From Plectrocnemia conspersa (taxonomy: Eukaryota; Arthropoda; Insecta; Trichoptera; Polycentropodidae), in contig VTFK01000283.1 in the NCBI GenBank assembly GCA_009617715.1, positions 124,001 through 188,000 on the forward strand: 64,000 nt of DNA, in the 5' to 3' direction. Numbering within the stretch: position 1 is the first letter of the stretch; every line of letters starts with the position of its first letter. The translations under genes were made by a program, and so were the position numbers. The notes beneath the pieces are model-generated. The model saw only the letters and a program-made list of their open reading frames with translations. It ran no database searches and had not been told where the DNA came from. Below are positions 23,601-37,561 of the stretch, one piece after another.

Positions 23601-25510
23601 CGTTTCTTTACTAAGACGAATGACAACTTGTGCATTCCCTGCACGTTTCAAAATAATACATATATGACTTAAGCATATTTACATCAAATTTGATAGTGTA
23701 ATCACCTCCAATCATTTGATACGATTAATGGCCTTGAAAACAAGAAAAACTAATTGCTAAAAACTGGTTTTAGTTAATCTGTTTTACCGATACACATCGG
23801 AAGCGTATTTATAAAATCGCATTACAGTATCGCAATGCGTTTCGTAATATTAGTCACGATGTTGGCGTTGCAATTATAAAATTAATAAAAAATAAACCGT
23901 AAAATTGTAACATGGAATTTAATTTTACGCTTTATGTTTACCGAAAACAGTGAGAGCACGATATTACTTAATCAATAATATATATCAAATAAAATGTAGC
24001 TATATACCTCAACGAATAAATCTTCGAATAATATATTATTTTGTTCTTTAATATTATTAGTATAGAACAAACTTTGTTTTAAATAAGTGCCTTCCAATGC
24101 TTCCAAGTTTTGAATAAATGAATGGCCATCCAATTTAGTTAGACAAATCATCAATATTTTATTTTATTTTAATAAATTTGCATCATGATATAATTGTAAT
24201 TAAAGTCAAATTAAGTTGGGTCTCTTCTTAAACTGTGTGTCGTACAACAGTACCAAAACAATGTTGTTGGTATTTAGGAATGTTTAAGGCAAAAATAGTA
24301 ATTAATTGAGTATTTTTTATTTCTATTTCAAATATTAGTTTAGATTTATTTGGGTTAAGTTTATTGCTCACTGTTTTTTTATCGAGAAAAAATTATGCAA
24401 CTCTTTGTGTATTTTACGTATTTGTTCTATTTTGTTGTAATAGGTGTAAAAATATTTAAAATTGTAAACATATCACTCTAAATTAATGAGTCACGTCTAT
24501 TGAATAGTCCATATCAAATATTGATCCATCGATTTCAATGTGTTTAGTAGTGTCTTATTTGTATCCAAAAATATATATTATATTTGCTCCATTGTTGTCT
24601 GCAATAGCGGAAACTTCCATCCGACATTATTGCCAAAAAATATACTTATTATGAATATTAAATACACACAGGTAGAGTTCAATGTTAGCACTGTGTATGT
24701 GCTTACTAAGCCGGCCATTTCTCTCGAGTCGTGTCGACCAATCAAATCCAATCAAGATATTATTGTAATTCGATCAGAGAGCCAAGCACCGTATATCGTT
24801 TCTCCATCTATGTAATCGTTTATACCCATACGTGTTTGGAAATTTGGTAATAAGCATATATGTATAATAATTTTTTCGTGGATACCTCAACAACTTATAA
24901 TTTGCACTTTCGCTTTGATGGCAAGATTTTTTCCTTACTAACGGCATTCAAAATTAACTTGTAGCGTTTAATATAATGTATAATAATTATAATTGTCTAG
25001 GTATGTCTAATGTAATCCATCATCTCCATTACGCCTTCCGTCAAACGTCGTTAAGGCGATGATATGTTAACTTCTTCGCAGACGTCTGCATTATTGCTTT
25101 GACGAATCGAGCGAATGTTTTCCGAAGTCTCAGAGTGCTTCTCACGTTCTTTAGTTTTAATTATGTGGTTAACAGTGCCTTATACAGTTAGGCTTAAACG
25201 ACACAATAACTTCTTACTTCAGGAAGTATGGTTTAACATGACCGGCATTATGTAAGATATCCAATAGCAATTGAATGTCATGAACTCAAATCTGGCAAAT
25301 TATTAAATCTCAAATAAATTGTTAAAATGTTGTTTTTTAAAGTCCATATGTCCTATAAAATAGAAGGGCGTTAAGGAGCAAGAGTGTGCAACAAGTGGGT
25401 CATAGTGTTTAATTTCAAAAAGTTTATAAAACTATGGTTGATTTTGAAAGGGTTGGATTGTAGGATGATCATTTGCTATAATTCTTAACCGCGTTCGGAA
25501 ATACATGATG
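20700..25510. other. No gene recognised
   Basis: This is a long AT-rich stretch. An (ATT)n microsatellite lies at about 21667-21683. Slightly GC-richer segments (21240-21660, 24680-24830, 25020-25160) contain no convincing exon. The word TTTATGGCGCTTTTAACGC near 22865 recurs inverted near 48300. Confidence 0.45.
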
Positions 25511-25513
25511 GCG

Positions 25514-25650
25514 TATGATTTTAATACATACAACTTTATGTTGATTCAACACATTCAAATGAAATTTAACACAACTGACTTAAAAAAATACAGAATATGA
25601 TTTTGGCATACAACTTTGTGTTGATTCAACACATATAAACAATGACTTTT
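25514..25650 (+). repeat. 82-bp tandem duplication, partial second unit
   Basis: TATGATTTT..., ATACAACTTT.TGTTGATTC and AACACAT occur at about 25514 and again 82 bases later at about 25596, just before family A copy c. Confidence 0.6.
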
Positions 25651-25668
25651 AAAATGGTGGCGATTATT

Positions 25669-26270
25669 TAAAAGGGCGATTATCTCATTGTTATTGACCG
25701 TGACCAAAAACGTTCATTCATTAACAATGAGACAAACATCATGGCACTAGAGGGATTTCTTTTGACCACACATAACACAGTCGTTAAGAGAATCCCTTTT
25801 GTGACAAAACCATAATGCAAACCCTTTCCGAAGAATTCGAAAGTCCAGAGCCAAGCAAAAAACTGGTTTTCGAAGACGCAACTTCCGATTTCTTGAATTC
25901 TAAGAAGTCACTGCAGCGAATGGCTAGGAGATCGATGCACAATCGCGATTGGGCAACTAGCGTGCATCCCCCTAAAGGATGCCCGGATTCCGACGAGGAG
26001 AAGGTAGACGATCCACGGCACCACAAGAGACGGAGGCACAGAGACAGCAGAGCCAGTGACGCAGACAACCAGAGAGCCAAGATCTACCAGCATTCATCCG
26101 GAGGCGCCCTCACCGACAGATACACAGACACTCGCCGCACGCAGCCACAAGAGCATCATCTACGGCCACCTTCACCTTCACGCCGTTAATAGTCCATGTG
26201 TCACATGTAATTATAACTTAATAAACAATCTAATAGGATTCAATTCAGTCAACCACCCTTAGGGCTACGT
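25669..26270 (+). repeat. Family A copy c (unclassified dispersed element)
   Basis: The 5' end is AAAAGGGCGATTATCTCATTG. A hairpin (TCTCATTGTT paired with AACAATGAGA, 25683-25732) follows, then ATGGCACTAGAGGGATTTCT, which begins an ORF shared with the inverted copy at 27185-27860. The 3' end is CAACCACCCTTAGGG. The ORF is broken: MALEGFLLTT runs into a stop after about 25 codons. A second frame then carries KKLVFEDATSDFLNSKKSLQ and MARRSMHNRD, matching the other copy. The superfamily is not recognised. Confidence 0.7.
25742..26189 (+). pseudogene. Family A ORF, frameshifted copy
   Basis: Two frames together correspond to the 136-residue ORF at 27379-27789. The second frame (25815-26189, 124 codons) contains KKLVFEDATSDFLNSKKSLQ, ARRSMHNRDW and an Arg/His/Ser-rich tail ending PPSPSRR. 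It is strongly basic and looks disordered, as in nucleic-acid-binding ORF1-type proteins, but no zinc knuckle or coiled coil is visible. Function unknown. Confidence 0.55.
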
Positions 26271-26279
26271 CGTCTAAAG

Positions 26280-27100
26280 AACTTTTATTGTTTGAAATGA
26301 AATTCTGGTTATATAGATATCATATAATTAAGTTAGCAAAAATTTTCATAATTATGGCGAACTTCCTGCACAAACCACAAACATCTATTTTGGTCAGATT
26401 CACGCCAATTATGTCACCTCTAAGTATAGATATTCAAATAACAGTTTCAGGTCTAACTGGACGACGTCGATGGCAGCACGTTGTCGCCTCTAATCTGCAT
26501 ATTCAACAGATTTTACCTAAGAGTGTTTTACGTGGATTGCGCCACATAGCGCGTGTGTATTTTTTATAGATTCCACAGAAGGAAAACGCGCTCGCCGGAT
26601 TCCTACTGCATACTTTTCTTCGATCATCGTCGATAACCGGTTTTGATGGAAGCGTGTCAAAATTATTAAAATTTTGGTGCGTCCTTTCCGAGAACTCTTG
26701 TTCAATAATGTTCATTGGGCGCCGAACGAATTACGACCTCGCACTTCGAGGCATACGAAAAAGTTTAAGCAAAAACAAAATAATTAAAAGAAAACACGGT
26801 GTGAATTTTCATGACACGAGAGGTGGTAGTGAAACTACTACTATTTTTTGATTAGCAAAAAATGGTAGAATCGTTTTGCATAGTTCGAATGCGGCACGAG
26901 GTTTAACTACGTTGTTTATAAAATATACCTAAAAGAAAGGACGTTTTAATACTGAATAAATTTGATCAGCTGTGACTTATTAGTTCGGGTCTCATGTATT
27001 TCCTTCGGTGTTTGAATTAACATCTGGAGTGTGTTAAAAACATATCAACAAAAAAAACACCCCAAGGTTCAATGGAAGATTTTGTTCTAAGTAAGGTGTT
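26280..27100. other. No gene recognised between the two family A copies
   Basis: This is a mixed stretch; 26440-26760 is GC-richer and has short overlapping frames on both strands. No domain, repeat or splice pair is convincing. Confidence 0.4.
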
Positions 27101-27104
27101 TTTA

Positions 27105-27133
27105 CGCACTTGTATGTTTGGCATACAAGTGCG
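27105..27133. repeat. Perfect 12-bp stem hairpin
   Basis: CGCACTTGTATG and CATACAAGTGCG pair perfectly across a 5-base loop, flanked by T-rich and A-rich runs. It lies just beyond the 3' end of family A copy d and, in that orientation, resembles the subterminal hairpin of a Helitron. No CTRR end follows, so the assignment is open. Confidence 0.6.
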
Positions 27134-27184
27134 CAAAAAAATCGGTAAGCATAAAAAAATTGTGCCGTCTATGGCTATTTAGGG

Positions 27185-27860
27185 GCATACCCTCAGGGGT
27201 GGTTGACCTCGCGGCCAATGAGATTTGTACGAATCTAAATGGACTTTTTTATTAAGTGATATTCACATGTGACAAATGACGTTTCTCGCGATGAAGGTGA
27301 AGATGGCGCAGGTGGTGATGCCGGTAGATGATTCTCAGGGTTCTTGTGGCTGCGGGCGGCGAGTGTCAGGTGCTACCTTCAGGCCTGTCGGTGAGGGCGC
27401 GTAGCTGGTTCCTCCGGATGGCTGCTGGTAGATCGATTGCGTCGCTGACTCACTGCTGTCTCCGGCCCTCTCTTGTCTGGTGCCTCAGCCGTCTCGTATC
27501 TCTGACTGTCTGCCCTTTCCTCATTGGAGTCCAGGCTTATATCCTTTAGGGGTTGCACGCTTGCTGGACAATCGCGATTGTGCATCGATCTCCTAGCCAA
27601 TCGCTGCAGTCGCTTCTTGGAACTCGAGAAATCGGATGTTGCATTTTCGAAAGCAAGTTTTTTGCTTGTCCAGACTTTCGAATTCTTCGGAAAGGGTTTG
27701 CGAAGTGGTGATTTATTGCGTCGTCCGTATCGTTTTGTCACAAAAGGGATTCTCTGCGAAGTGGTCAAAAGAAATCCCTCTTGTGCCATATTTGTCTCAT
27801 TGTTAATGAATGAACGTTTTTGGTCACGGTCATAAACAATGAGACAATTACCCTTTTAAA
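27185..27860 (-). repeat. Family A copy d, best-preserved copy
   Basis: Minus-strand copy. It starts TTTAAAAGGGTAATTGTCTC near 27860, followed by a perfect inverted repeat (TTGTCTCATTGTT / AACAATGAGACAA, 27791-27847). A 136-codon ORF begins directly after the hairpin. The 3' end is CAACCACCCCTGAGGG near 27190. It lies in inverted orientation to copy c, about 0.9 kb away, so the two could form a long hairpin or provoke rearrangement. Confidence 0.72.
27379..27789 (-). CDS. Family A ORF, basic protein of unknown function
   Basis: The 136-codon frame starts with MAQEGFLLTT immediately after the 5' hairpin. The start is supported because copy c has the equivalent Met (MALEGFLLTT). The middle reads KKLAFENATSDFSSSKKRLQ and LARRSMHNRD; the C-terminal third is rich in Arg, Ser, Glu and Pro. 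It shows no signal peptide, membrane segment or known motif. It may be a gag/ORF1-like RNA-binding protein or the 5' stub of a longer element protein, but that is inference. GC content is well above the surroundings. Confidence 0.45.
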   Translation of the reverse strand: MAQEGFLLTTSQRIPFVTKRYGRRNKSPLRKPFPKNSKVWTSKKLAFENATSDFSSSKKRLQRLARRSMHNRDCPASVQPLKDISLDSNEERADSQRYETAEAPDKRGPETAVSQRRNRSTSSHPEEPATRPHRQA

Positions 27861-30800
27861 TCTGGATCTATTTGTGTGGTCGCCACAGTTAAGTTTTACT
27901 GATTTTTTAATTTAAAAAATGGCTTAAAAGACTTTTTGTTTAGAAGACGAGCCTAGAAGTAGGACACAAAAAATTATCGATGATGACTGCATTGCTGTAG
28001 AAATTGAAGCTAATAAAGATATGCTTTTCGGGTAACAGATAAGGCGTGGTAACAAGACGTGTAGGATCCACACGCACTAAGCGACGAGAACAAGGCGACG
28101 CGCCTGCCTCATATTGTGAGAGTCACGCGAGAAAAAAATAATGTTTTTGGAATGAAAACTGTTGCTCATCCTAAATATTAATTTTTATTAAGACATTTAT
28201 GTATTAAAAATTGTCATATTTTATAAAAATATTAGAAATTCCGCAATATGAAATTGAAATTAAAATAAACAGTCCTCATATAAAATATAATTATGTGTAA
28301 TAAATACATATAATCTAATATTTGATGATATCCGGATAGTTAAATATAGAAAATCTTTAGAAATTCAATTAGCTACTGAGATAAATAAATTAATGATAAA
28401 TTACACGTCGCTTTCATCTGTGTGACTGAATTTTGTCATTGAATTTTTATTACGTATTGCCAAATTGGGGAAGCATAATTATAGATTTAAAGATAAATAA
28501 TTTATTTTTGATATTTAATTTACTTTTGCAGAAAAAAAGAGGCTTTTGGTCTGGTTGTTTTAGTTTTTAGAATTGGTTTATCTATATGAGATTTCCACGA
28601 ATGTTTAAAATCTAAAGTGACGCTTAGCCGTTTTTTGAAATTCTAAAATTTTTTTACTAATTTATATCATTATTTTACGGGAAAACAATGCGACGCTTCT
28701 AGTAAGATTTGCAGTGACTAGCCATTTATTCAACCATTTTTCAGGTGATTTCATTATATTATTCTATAATGATACATTTGCGATTTTTCTGTGTTGAAAT
28801 CTCTACAAAAAGATTCTTAATTATGACATGTTTTACACAAAGTAATTTTTGTTATAATCATTTCTCTAAATGATGCAATATGTCACTGGGATCAAACATT
28901 TTTTTACCAAAAATATCAATGACCTGATTTATATGTAAAATAATGCGCCGATTTAAAATATGGCGTTAGTCTTTTTCTAGCATGTGTATTTTTTGTTAAA
29001 GTGAATTAATTATTCATACGGTTTGCGGTACTACAAAAATTGTATCTAATAAATGCAAAAAACTACACTAATAACAGATTTTAACAATTATATTGTTATC
29101 TTAAGAATTCCATTATTATAATCTCAACACTCAAACTTTTGTCTTGGGCCAATGATAACATATTGAAAAACAAAGATGAGTTATCTATTTTGTGGCACTG
29201 CTACTTTTTATGGTCATACTCTGGAAAATTCAGTACTTGTATATGAAGGAAAAGTAAGACATGAAGATTGAAGCATAGAAGTTGACCAAAGAATTCTGTG
29301 GTGAGTATACAAATTTGATGATTTATACATACACTTATGAGCTTTAATATATCTACAATCCAAATTATGTATAATAATATAAAATAATGTTAGATAATGA
29401 ACAACCAAATAAATTACCATATAACGATAGGGGATCTTTTGATTGCGGAAGTCACCAATGCTCATTTTTGTGCTCTTATCGAGTCACTTTACCATTTTTG
29501 TCATCATCATTCAACGCGCGTATCGAAACTTTCACTCAAATCTTTATCTTGCTCGTTTTTCTCCTCAGCATTACGATAAAGAAGTGCGTGCTTCATGTCC
29601 TTTGAGTATAGGAATTTAAATTACCAAAAAAGGTTTCTGTGTACTACACGATAAACTGCCTCGTTTGTGAGTGATGTAACGAGCGTCCGACATTCTTAAG
29701 CATATTTTATACAATTTAAGTGCATCGTCCACCAATAAGAATGGTCTTTTAGATGCATCGTAAGGCAATATTTGTTTCTTAGCAACGACTGGACTTGTTC
29801 TTGGACTCGTGGGTGTCTCAGAACACACGGAAGCTGTCGTCAGCAAAATGGAACAAGGAGATTTATATTCGCAGTGAAATTGAATCAGATTGGTTTTCTA
29901 ATGCGCCACGTTATGGTGTCAGGTTTCCATCTGCAGATATGCAGGTGTAGCACCTCACCTTGAATTAGCATCGAAGAGCTGAAGGTCAGACTTTGGGTAA
30001 ATCAGATTTAATGTCAAAAGTGTTTAATTAATTAGAATTCTATAAGCAGTGTTTTGTGAAAATTGATGGCTATTTTTGGTAGAGGTTTTAAAATATAATC
30101 GGCACCTTGTCCTCAATCATGTACGCTTCCTTGATTCGATCAAAGTATGAGTAAAAAATTGGAGGTTCAATTCTTTGAACGTGCCTCAACGTATAAGCAT
30201 ATCCTACTTCCATATAAGAAATTCAGGGCCGGATATAGCATTACGTGAAAGTAGATAGATGCTTGTTTATAATTGAAGTTTAATAAGTACGCGAGTTTAA
30301 CTGTTCTATTTTTTTTATGAATAGTACAGAACAATACTCTGTCGATAAAAAATGATTATCTAACAAAATCTTTCATTTTAGTTAAATAAAATATTAATAT
30401 ACGTCTACATAATAATCAACTTTAGAGGAAGGTCGAAAAATGTGATTTAGTTACATTGAAATTAAGTACTAGTATGATCTTCTAAAAAAAGTAGCAATTC
30501 GCTAATAATGTTTTTAAAATAATCTGCAGTATTGCTTTCTAACAATTTTCTTGAAACGCTTTTTTGGAATTACTTCATATTTTAGAGATGTGTTATTTCT
30601 ATAGCATACAGAAGACGCTTTTTTAGTATTTGAAAGATGTAAGATTTCTATAGCATAGGCATCAGATAAGTATTTTTACATAGTGAAATTAGCCAAATTA
30701 CACTTAAGTATATATAAAATAGCATGCACAATATAAATTATTATGCCCGATGTTCAAAATTCATATGCAAAGCATTTGTGAATCATTAATTAAATTATAT

Positions 30801-31248
30801 CAGTGGTTTACAAACTCACGAGTATTTTTTTTATATATATTTGACTCATAAACTGCCCTTTAAATATTTATGTATTAAAACCCTGCTCAAAAAAAGGCGA
30901 CTCTGCACAATTGTTTTGTGTATTATCTTAACTAAATAGGTGCTAAAACAATAAAAATTAATCAATTATATTCAGTTGATAAAATAAAAAGTGTGTGCCG
31001 CATATCGTCGTCGTCATTGGACGGCTGATAATATTATTGTTAGGGTACTTGATAGTTGCGAAACGTTTATTTATTATTTAAACGCAAAATTAACCTAAAC
31101 GAATATTATAATGGTCTAATGTTAATATGTTTAGGTTAAGTTTGGATCTCTAAATATGGTTTTGATTGTTTACATCTAAATGGCTATGAAATAGATCTGA
31201 ACCCTCAAATGTCACTATTATTAAACATATTTACTCACTATACAGAAA
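27861..31248. other. No gene recognised
   Basis: AT-rich. A GC-richer block at 29620-29990 has a 76-codon minus-strand frame (with PYDASKRPFLLVDDALKLYK) that I cannot assign. A partial duplication of about 58 bases (TTCTATAGCATA.AG) lies at 30545-30665. Confidence 0.4.
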
Positions 31249-31256
31249 GCCTAGGG

Positions 31257-32748
<1,492 letters not shown>

Positions 32749-32862
32749 GCCTAGGGGTATAAAACTAATAATAATTCTTAAGCATTAAGCCGAACCTAGC
32801 ATTCATTTTTACTGATCGTAAAAAAAATGGCAACACTGTATTATTAAAAAATATATAATTAC

Positions 32863-33390
32863 CTTTGCGATCGGAATGGTGACTGCAGTGTTATACTCAA
32901 ACCCTTCGACGCTCGTAGCAAACGGCGCCTACTGCCATTTGCTCGATTCAAACGCACATTATTAACGCACAAGCACAATTATATTTTTCTCCGCGTGTAC
33001 GTGTGTATGTGTCACAGCTGTGTTTATAAATATTTTCGAAATATTCAAAGTGCGGCACAATTTTTTTCAACACTGGCAATACCGGCGCTTTGGCCGACAG
33101 CTATACGAAAAAAAGTTCACTATGTTTTTTTATGTTTAGAACGCACTTCTAACGTTGCTTGTTTTTTTGACAGCCGCGCGCGATGACGCCAAAACGCACG
33201 TATGACTAAGTTTTTGTTTGTGTGGTTGCGATCAAAATAAACAAATATGGCGGCGGCGCGCTAACCTACCGCCGCAAACGCTCGGATTCGACTGATGTCG
33301 CAGGCGACTCGTGACGCTCAGTACAGAGTCAGGTGTAGAAAACCTGTTGAGCGCGTGCCTAATTATAAATGCGTTGATAGCCGGCCAGCG
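32863..33390 (-). promoter_or_regulatory. CpG-rich promoter and probable non-coding first exon
   Basis: This is the strongest CpG-rich island in the window. On the minus strand the sequence ends CCGATCGCAAAG followed by GTAATT, a splice donor (boundary 32862/32863). Upstream it contains GCGCGCCGCCGCCATATTTG, a good match to the YY1/Pho-type GCCAT core. The only ATGs before the donor start very short frames (for example ATG TGC GTT TGA), as in a 5' untranslated exon. By orientation it could be exon 1 of the gene whose coding exon lies at 4928-5054; this is inference. The island could also drive a plus-strand transcript. Confidence 0.45.
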
Positions 33391-33612
33391 ATTACCAAGC
33401 GTGTAATTTGTATTAAATATTTTTTATATTAGAAGAAATATTCAAATTTATTTTTCTCGAATGTAAATTAAAAATTTATACATAAACAAAAAAATATATA
33501 TTTTTTATTTAAAACAACATACATATTTTTATTTCAAATTTATACATAAACTTTTGTTTAGGTATAAATTTTAAATACAAAATAATTGTATTAACAAAGA
33601 CTCTTTAACGTG

Positions 33613-33735
33613 AATGTTCTAGCTCTTCGTAGCAATTATGTTGAGAAGCTGGATAGGTCGTGTAAGAGGAGCGCTGACGTATTGATCGCAATGATGAAGA
33701 ATAAAGGACGCAATCGCAATTCTCTAACGCAGTGC
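33613..33735 (-). repeat. LINE ORF2 C-terminal remnant
   Basis: AGCTCTTCGTAGCAA, AGCTGGATAG and GGACGCAATCGCAATTCTC line up with AGCTCCTCGTAGCTA, AGCCGGATAG and GGACGCGATCGTGATTCTC of the LINE at 14.6 kb, in the same orientation. Heavily diverged. Confidence 0.6.
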
Positions 33736-33739
33736 TATC

Positions 33740-34220
33740 CCAACTACAAGTAACTACAAACAAGTATGATTTTTATATTACCTTTAAATATGCCATTATA
33801 TTTATTTAAATGCATGTTTCATAGTATAAATATTTTTTTATAACTTGAATTATATGTCTTTATAAGCAATAATATAAAAAAAATGTTTAATAATACTAAA
33901 CCATATTTACATTTGAAGAGTCAAACCATATATTATTATAAAAAAAAAAACAATAAAAAAAGTTTGTAAAAAGTTAAATCATATTTGCTAACAGCATCTA
34001 TTTAATGCTAAAGATAAGCCTGTTCATAATTAGCAATTTTAGTAAGTTGTGGATCGGCTGTTGACAGTTCTACATCAAAAGGGAATCAATATAAATACAG
34101 TTTTCATACTTTTTTCTTACAAATAATCATAGACAAAAATAATAGTTTTACTGAAGTAAATTAAAAGATCGAAAAGAGTACTTTCAATGTAATTTCTGTA
34201 AGGTTAGGATTTTTCATTGA
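33740..34220. other. No gene recognised
   Basis: Very AT-rich sequence without supported features. Confidence 0.5.
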
Positions 34221-34224
34221 CGAT

Positions 34225-34285
34225 TAGAAAATTCATTTAATAGATCAATGTGTAATGCCAGTGTATTAAGTAACCAGATGCAGAT
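34225..34285 (-). repeat. LINE C-terminal remnant
   Basis: GATCAATGTGTAATGCCAGT followed by GTATTAAGTAACCAGAT matches GGTCAATATGTAATTCCAGC and GTATTAAGGAGCCGGAT of the main LINE, same orientation. Confidence 0.6.
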
Positions 34286-35079
34286 TTAAAAAAAATAAAC
34301 AAAACCTAAAGTTTCGCTGACTACTTTAATAATCCAAATAAAAACAAGAATACCTAAATTCCACTTATATTTTTTTGTATAATATAAAAGGTTTCGTTGT
34401 GCGGCTAAATGCATTATTGTGTAAAGTTAAAAGTTATTTTCGATTAGGATTAGAAATTTCAATCGATTGGAATAATTATCCATAACATATCGATGACCCT
34501 AAATGTAAATTGGCGGACTCCATTTGATTGTGATACTTTGTTTACAAAAATCATAAAAAAACGTCGCTAAAATATTTCAAATATATTGTCACCGAAAGTT
34601 TCACTGCAAAGTGTTAATAACTAGACAAATATAAAATATCTTATTATTAATTTATTTCTATGAAATATAGTAACTATACCGACAATTATGAAAGGAATTT
34701 ATAGTTAAAGCCATCGATATTCTTTAAGTGGTCGTAACATTTGCCATAATAGGATATTTAGATTTAATTTCTGCTGCAGAATAGAATTTTACCATTAAGT
34801 AATTACGCTATAATTAAAAATAACGATTTAAGCTGCAAGAGTTATTACTTTAATTAAAATACATTATTATTAATTTACAATTATATTAAAAAAGCTTTGC
34901 AATTGCAAGATATTGATTATCTATTTCAAGTATGTTATTTAAGACGTAAAAGCTTTTAATATTACAGCTATATAATATTTATAGTGCATTTGATATGTAT
35001 ATGAACTACATAACTCGATTTTAATTAATTCATTATATTGTGATGATCCGTTTGAAATTATATTTATTTTTATTGTAAA

Positions 35080-35130
35080 TCATCCGCTACATGACGTTAA
35101 CCCAATGCGTTACAAAGGGCTAAACACAAT
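35080..35130 (-). repeat. LINE 3'-end remnant
   Basis: Minus strand reads GTAACGCATTGGGTTAACGT and then an AATAAAAATAAATAT tail, the same 3' terminus as the copies at 3.3, 14.6 and 20.6 kb. Confidence 0.5.
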
Positions 35131-35367
35131 TAATACCTACATGTAAGTAGTGAGACAACAGATTATGAACAGCCAGTAAATTAGTCACATCTGTTTTATT
35201 AATTATAAACTTTAATTAAAGCATGGATGACCTAACTAAACTTTATTTTAATCATTCGTAGGATTATAAAAATGTTGGTTATCTTAATCTGCAATGATCG
35301 ATGAAAACTATGTTTATATAAAAATGAATAAATTATCTTCTAGACACGATTGAAATTAAAAAACACT

Positions 35368-35440
35368 AAGATTCGAATATCTGAAAGACCCAGATCTTCC
35401 AGGTATTAGTTACTGATTATACCACTGATCTATTGAGCTC
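35368..35440 (-). repeat. tRNA-derived SINE or tRNA pseudogene
   Basis: Minus strand contains an A-box-like TAGATCAGTGGTATAATCA and, about 35 bases on, a B-box-like ATATTCGAATCTT. Stems are imperfect, so this is not a functional tRNA. Confidence 0.45.
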
Positions 35441-35449
35441 GTTATAATT

Positions 35450-37560
35450 AAAATAATCATTCATTTCGATCTATCTGAAACAATATGAATTAAACTCAGT
35501 TTTACCAAAAATTATCTATAATAATGAGCAAGCAAATTAAAAATTGTTGAAAACTTTACTGTGTATTATATTTGCTCAATTTTAATTTATTGCATTTAAG
35601 TATTTAAGAAAAAAAGAGCAGAGAAAAATAATGTTTATGTAACCCGTTATTTTAAGGCAAGTCAATATATATTTTTCACTTGACAGTTTATTCCTAAAAT
35701 AGGATTTATATAACTTCTCGTATAAGATTACACAAGCATACCTCTATTCAAAAATTTACTTTCTTCGATATTTTCACGTCCATTTATTGTTTATTTTGGT
35801 ACCTAAAATTTTGTTTAAGTGTTTATTTTGTCGAAAGCAGTCCATTAAAATATAACATAACGCAAATACAACATGGTCAAGTAAATTAGAAAGTTTGTGA
35901 TATTTACAATTTTAAAACAAACAACTTTACCAAAAATATCAAGGATATTCATATTCACCTTTACATTAACGTATCTAAAAAATAAATACATTAACATTAA
36001 TGATTAAGAGTTTTTCTTGAGAAAATATTACAAGGAAGTATGGTATTAGAAAAATAATAAAATTAAAATTGTCAGTAGTTTGATAAGTGATTCAATTGTG
36101 TAATTGTTTGCTGATTCTGTATAGTGCTATTACAAAATATTTTATATAAATATGCAAAAATATTGTACATATTAAAATAAATATTCATTGTTTTATTGAT
36201 GCATGTACTACGTAAGAATTTCTTTTAACATGTTTTGTAATTTTTTCGTTATGTCGTAATGCTTGTATGTTTGTATATATTTCATAATATATAGAAATCG
36301 CTCAACTGATAACGCTGCACTTTTATAATAATAAAAAATCCGACATGTTTTCATTTAATTTAATACACATAATGAAAAGGTTATTGGCCCCATATATACT
36401 TAGATATATAATACAACATATATAAATAAACGTTACTATCTATCTAGTTGATAATCTGACTTTATGCACTTCAAAACTAATTTCACATTATTATTTATTA
36501 CGACGTATTTTTATGACGTTAACAAAAAAATGGTAAGGGATTTTTTTAATATCTGTAAAAAAAAGTACATTTGTGTATTTATTTACTTCATGATGAATAA
36601 ACAGTTTTTTGTACACGGCTTTATATTCTAATATCTTAATCATAGACGTTATTGTTTTGTGAAATATTAATAATTCATCTTAACTACGAGAGAAGTATTA
36701 ATCTCATTTGTCATAAAGAAACTGTCTTTTGATCTATTATTTGTTACAGCTAGAGCACGAATTTCGAATTCCAGTTGCTTGAAGTTAAAAGCAAGCTGTA
36801 AGTAATTAATGGGATATTATAAATAAATTGTGGCTACCGTTTGCCAAACAAGATAACAACGTTTCTTAGAACTGAATTTTAAACTGTTTTTCAATTTTAA
36901 CTGGAACCACTTAAAAACTACTTACAGAGCAGATAAGATAATATGATTTTCAAGCCTTTCTAATAAAATAGAAATTAATTTTTTTTCGGAAATCCCCGAA
37001 TCTTTGCTATTCACAAAGAATATAAAATATTTAGAGCTACCCTTGGTAATTGATATTGAGTCATCTACTACAACAAATATCATCGCCGGGCTTTCTAGTA
37101 TTACTAATTTCTTGGATCTCTTTTTGAAGGATATTTTAGTAGGCTAGCACTTCAGCAAGCTGCAATTTTCCAAGCATTCTAGCTGCCTCCATCGGAAGCT
37201 CAACCGCATATGGCGCATCACAGAGCTTTCTATTATACTTTGCTCGGTCAGGTCCTATTTAAGACTTTCACGCTGCATCCACGGGGCGAGACCCTACATA
37301 AAAGATCAACCACGAGTCTGCGCCACTTTTTATCTGTATTTATTGTGTGTGCTATATTTATTAAAATGTGGTCTATTCAATCATAAAAATTGTTTGAATT
37401 GTGTCTTTACCAAAGCAACCCAATCTATTTTGCTTAGAATGGTTGTATCGTAATTACATATGCCTTCAAAACTAACTTCGATCCATTGCACTGTTTAAAT
37501 GGATACAAACTTCTTAATGACACAATAAGGTTAAGCGACCATACACAAATTACCACGTTA
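35450..37560. other. No gene recognised
   Basis: AT-rich to 36990. 37100-37330 is GC-richer and on the minus strand has fragments such as TEQSIVESSVMRHM that I cannot assign; it may be old transposon coding sequence. Confidence 0.4.
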
Positions 37561-37561
37561 G

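Noticed and set aside
26503..26715. Overlapping 70- and 62-codon minus-strand frames
   Set aside because: Two shifted frames of the same stretch; no conserved motif and no splice pair.
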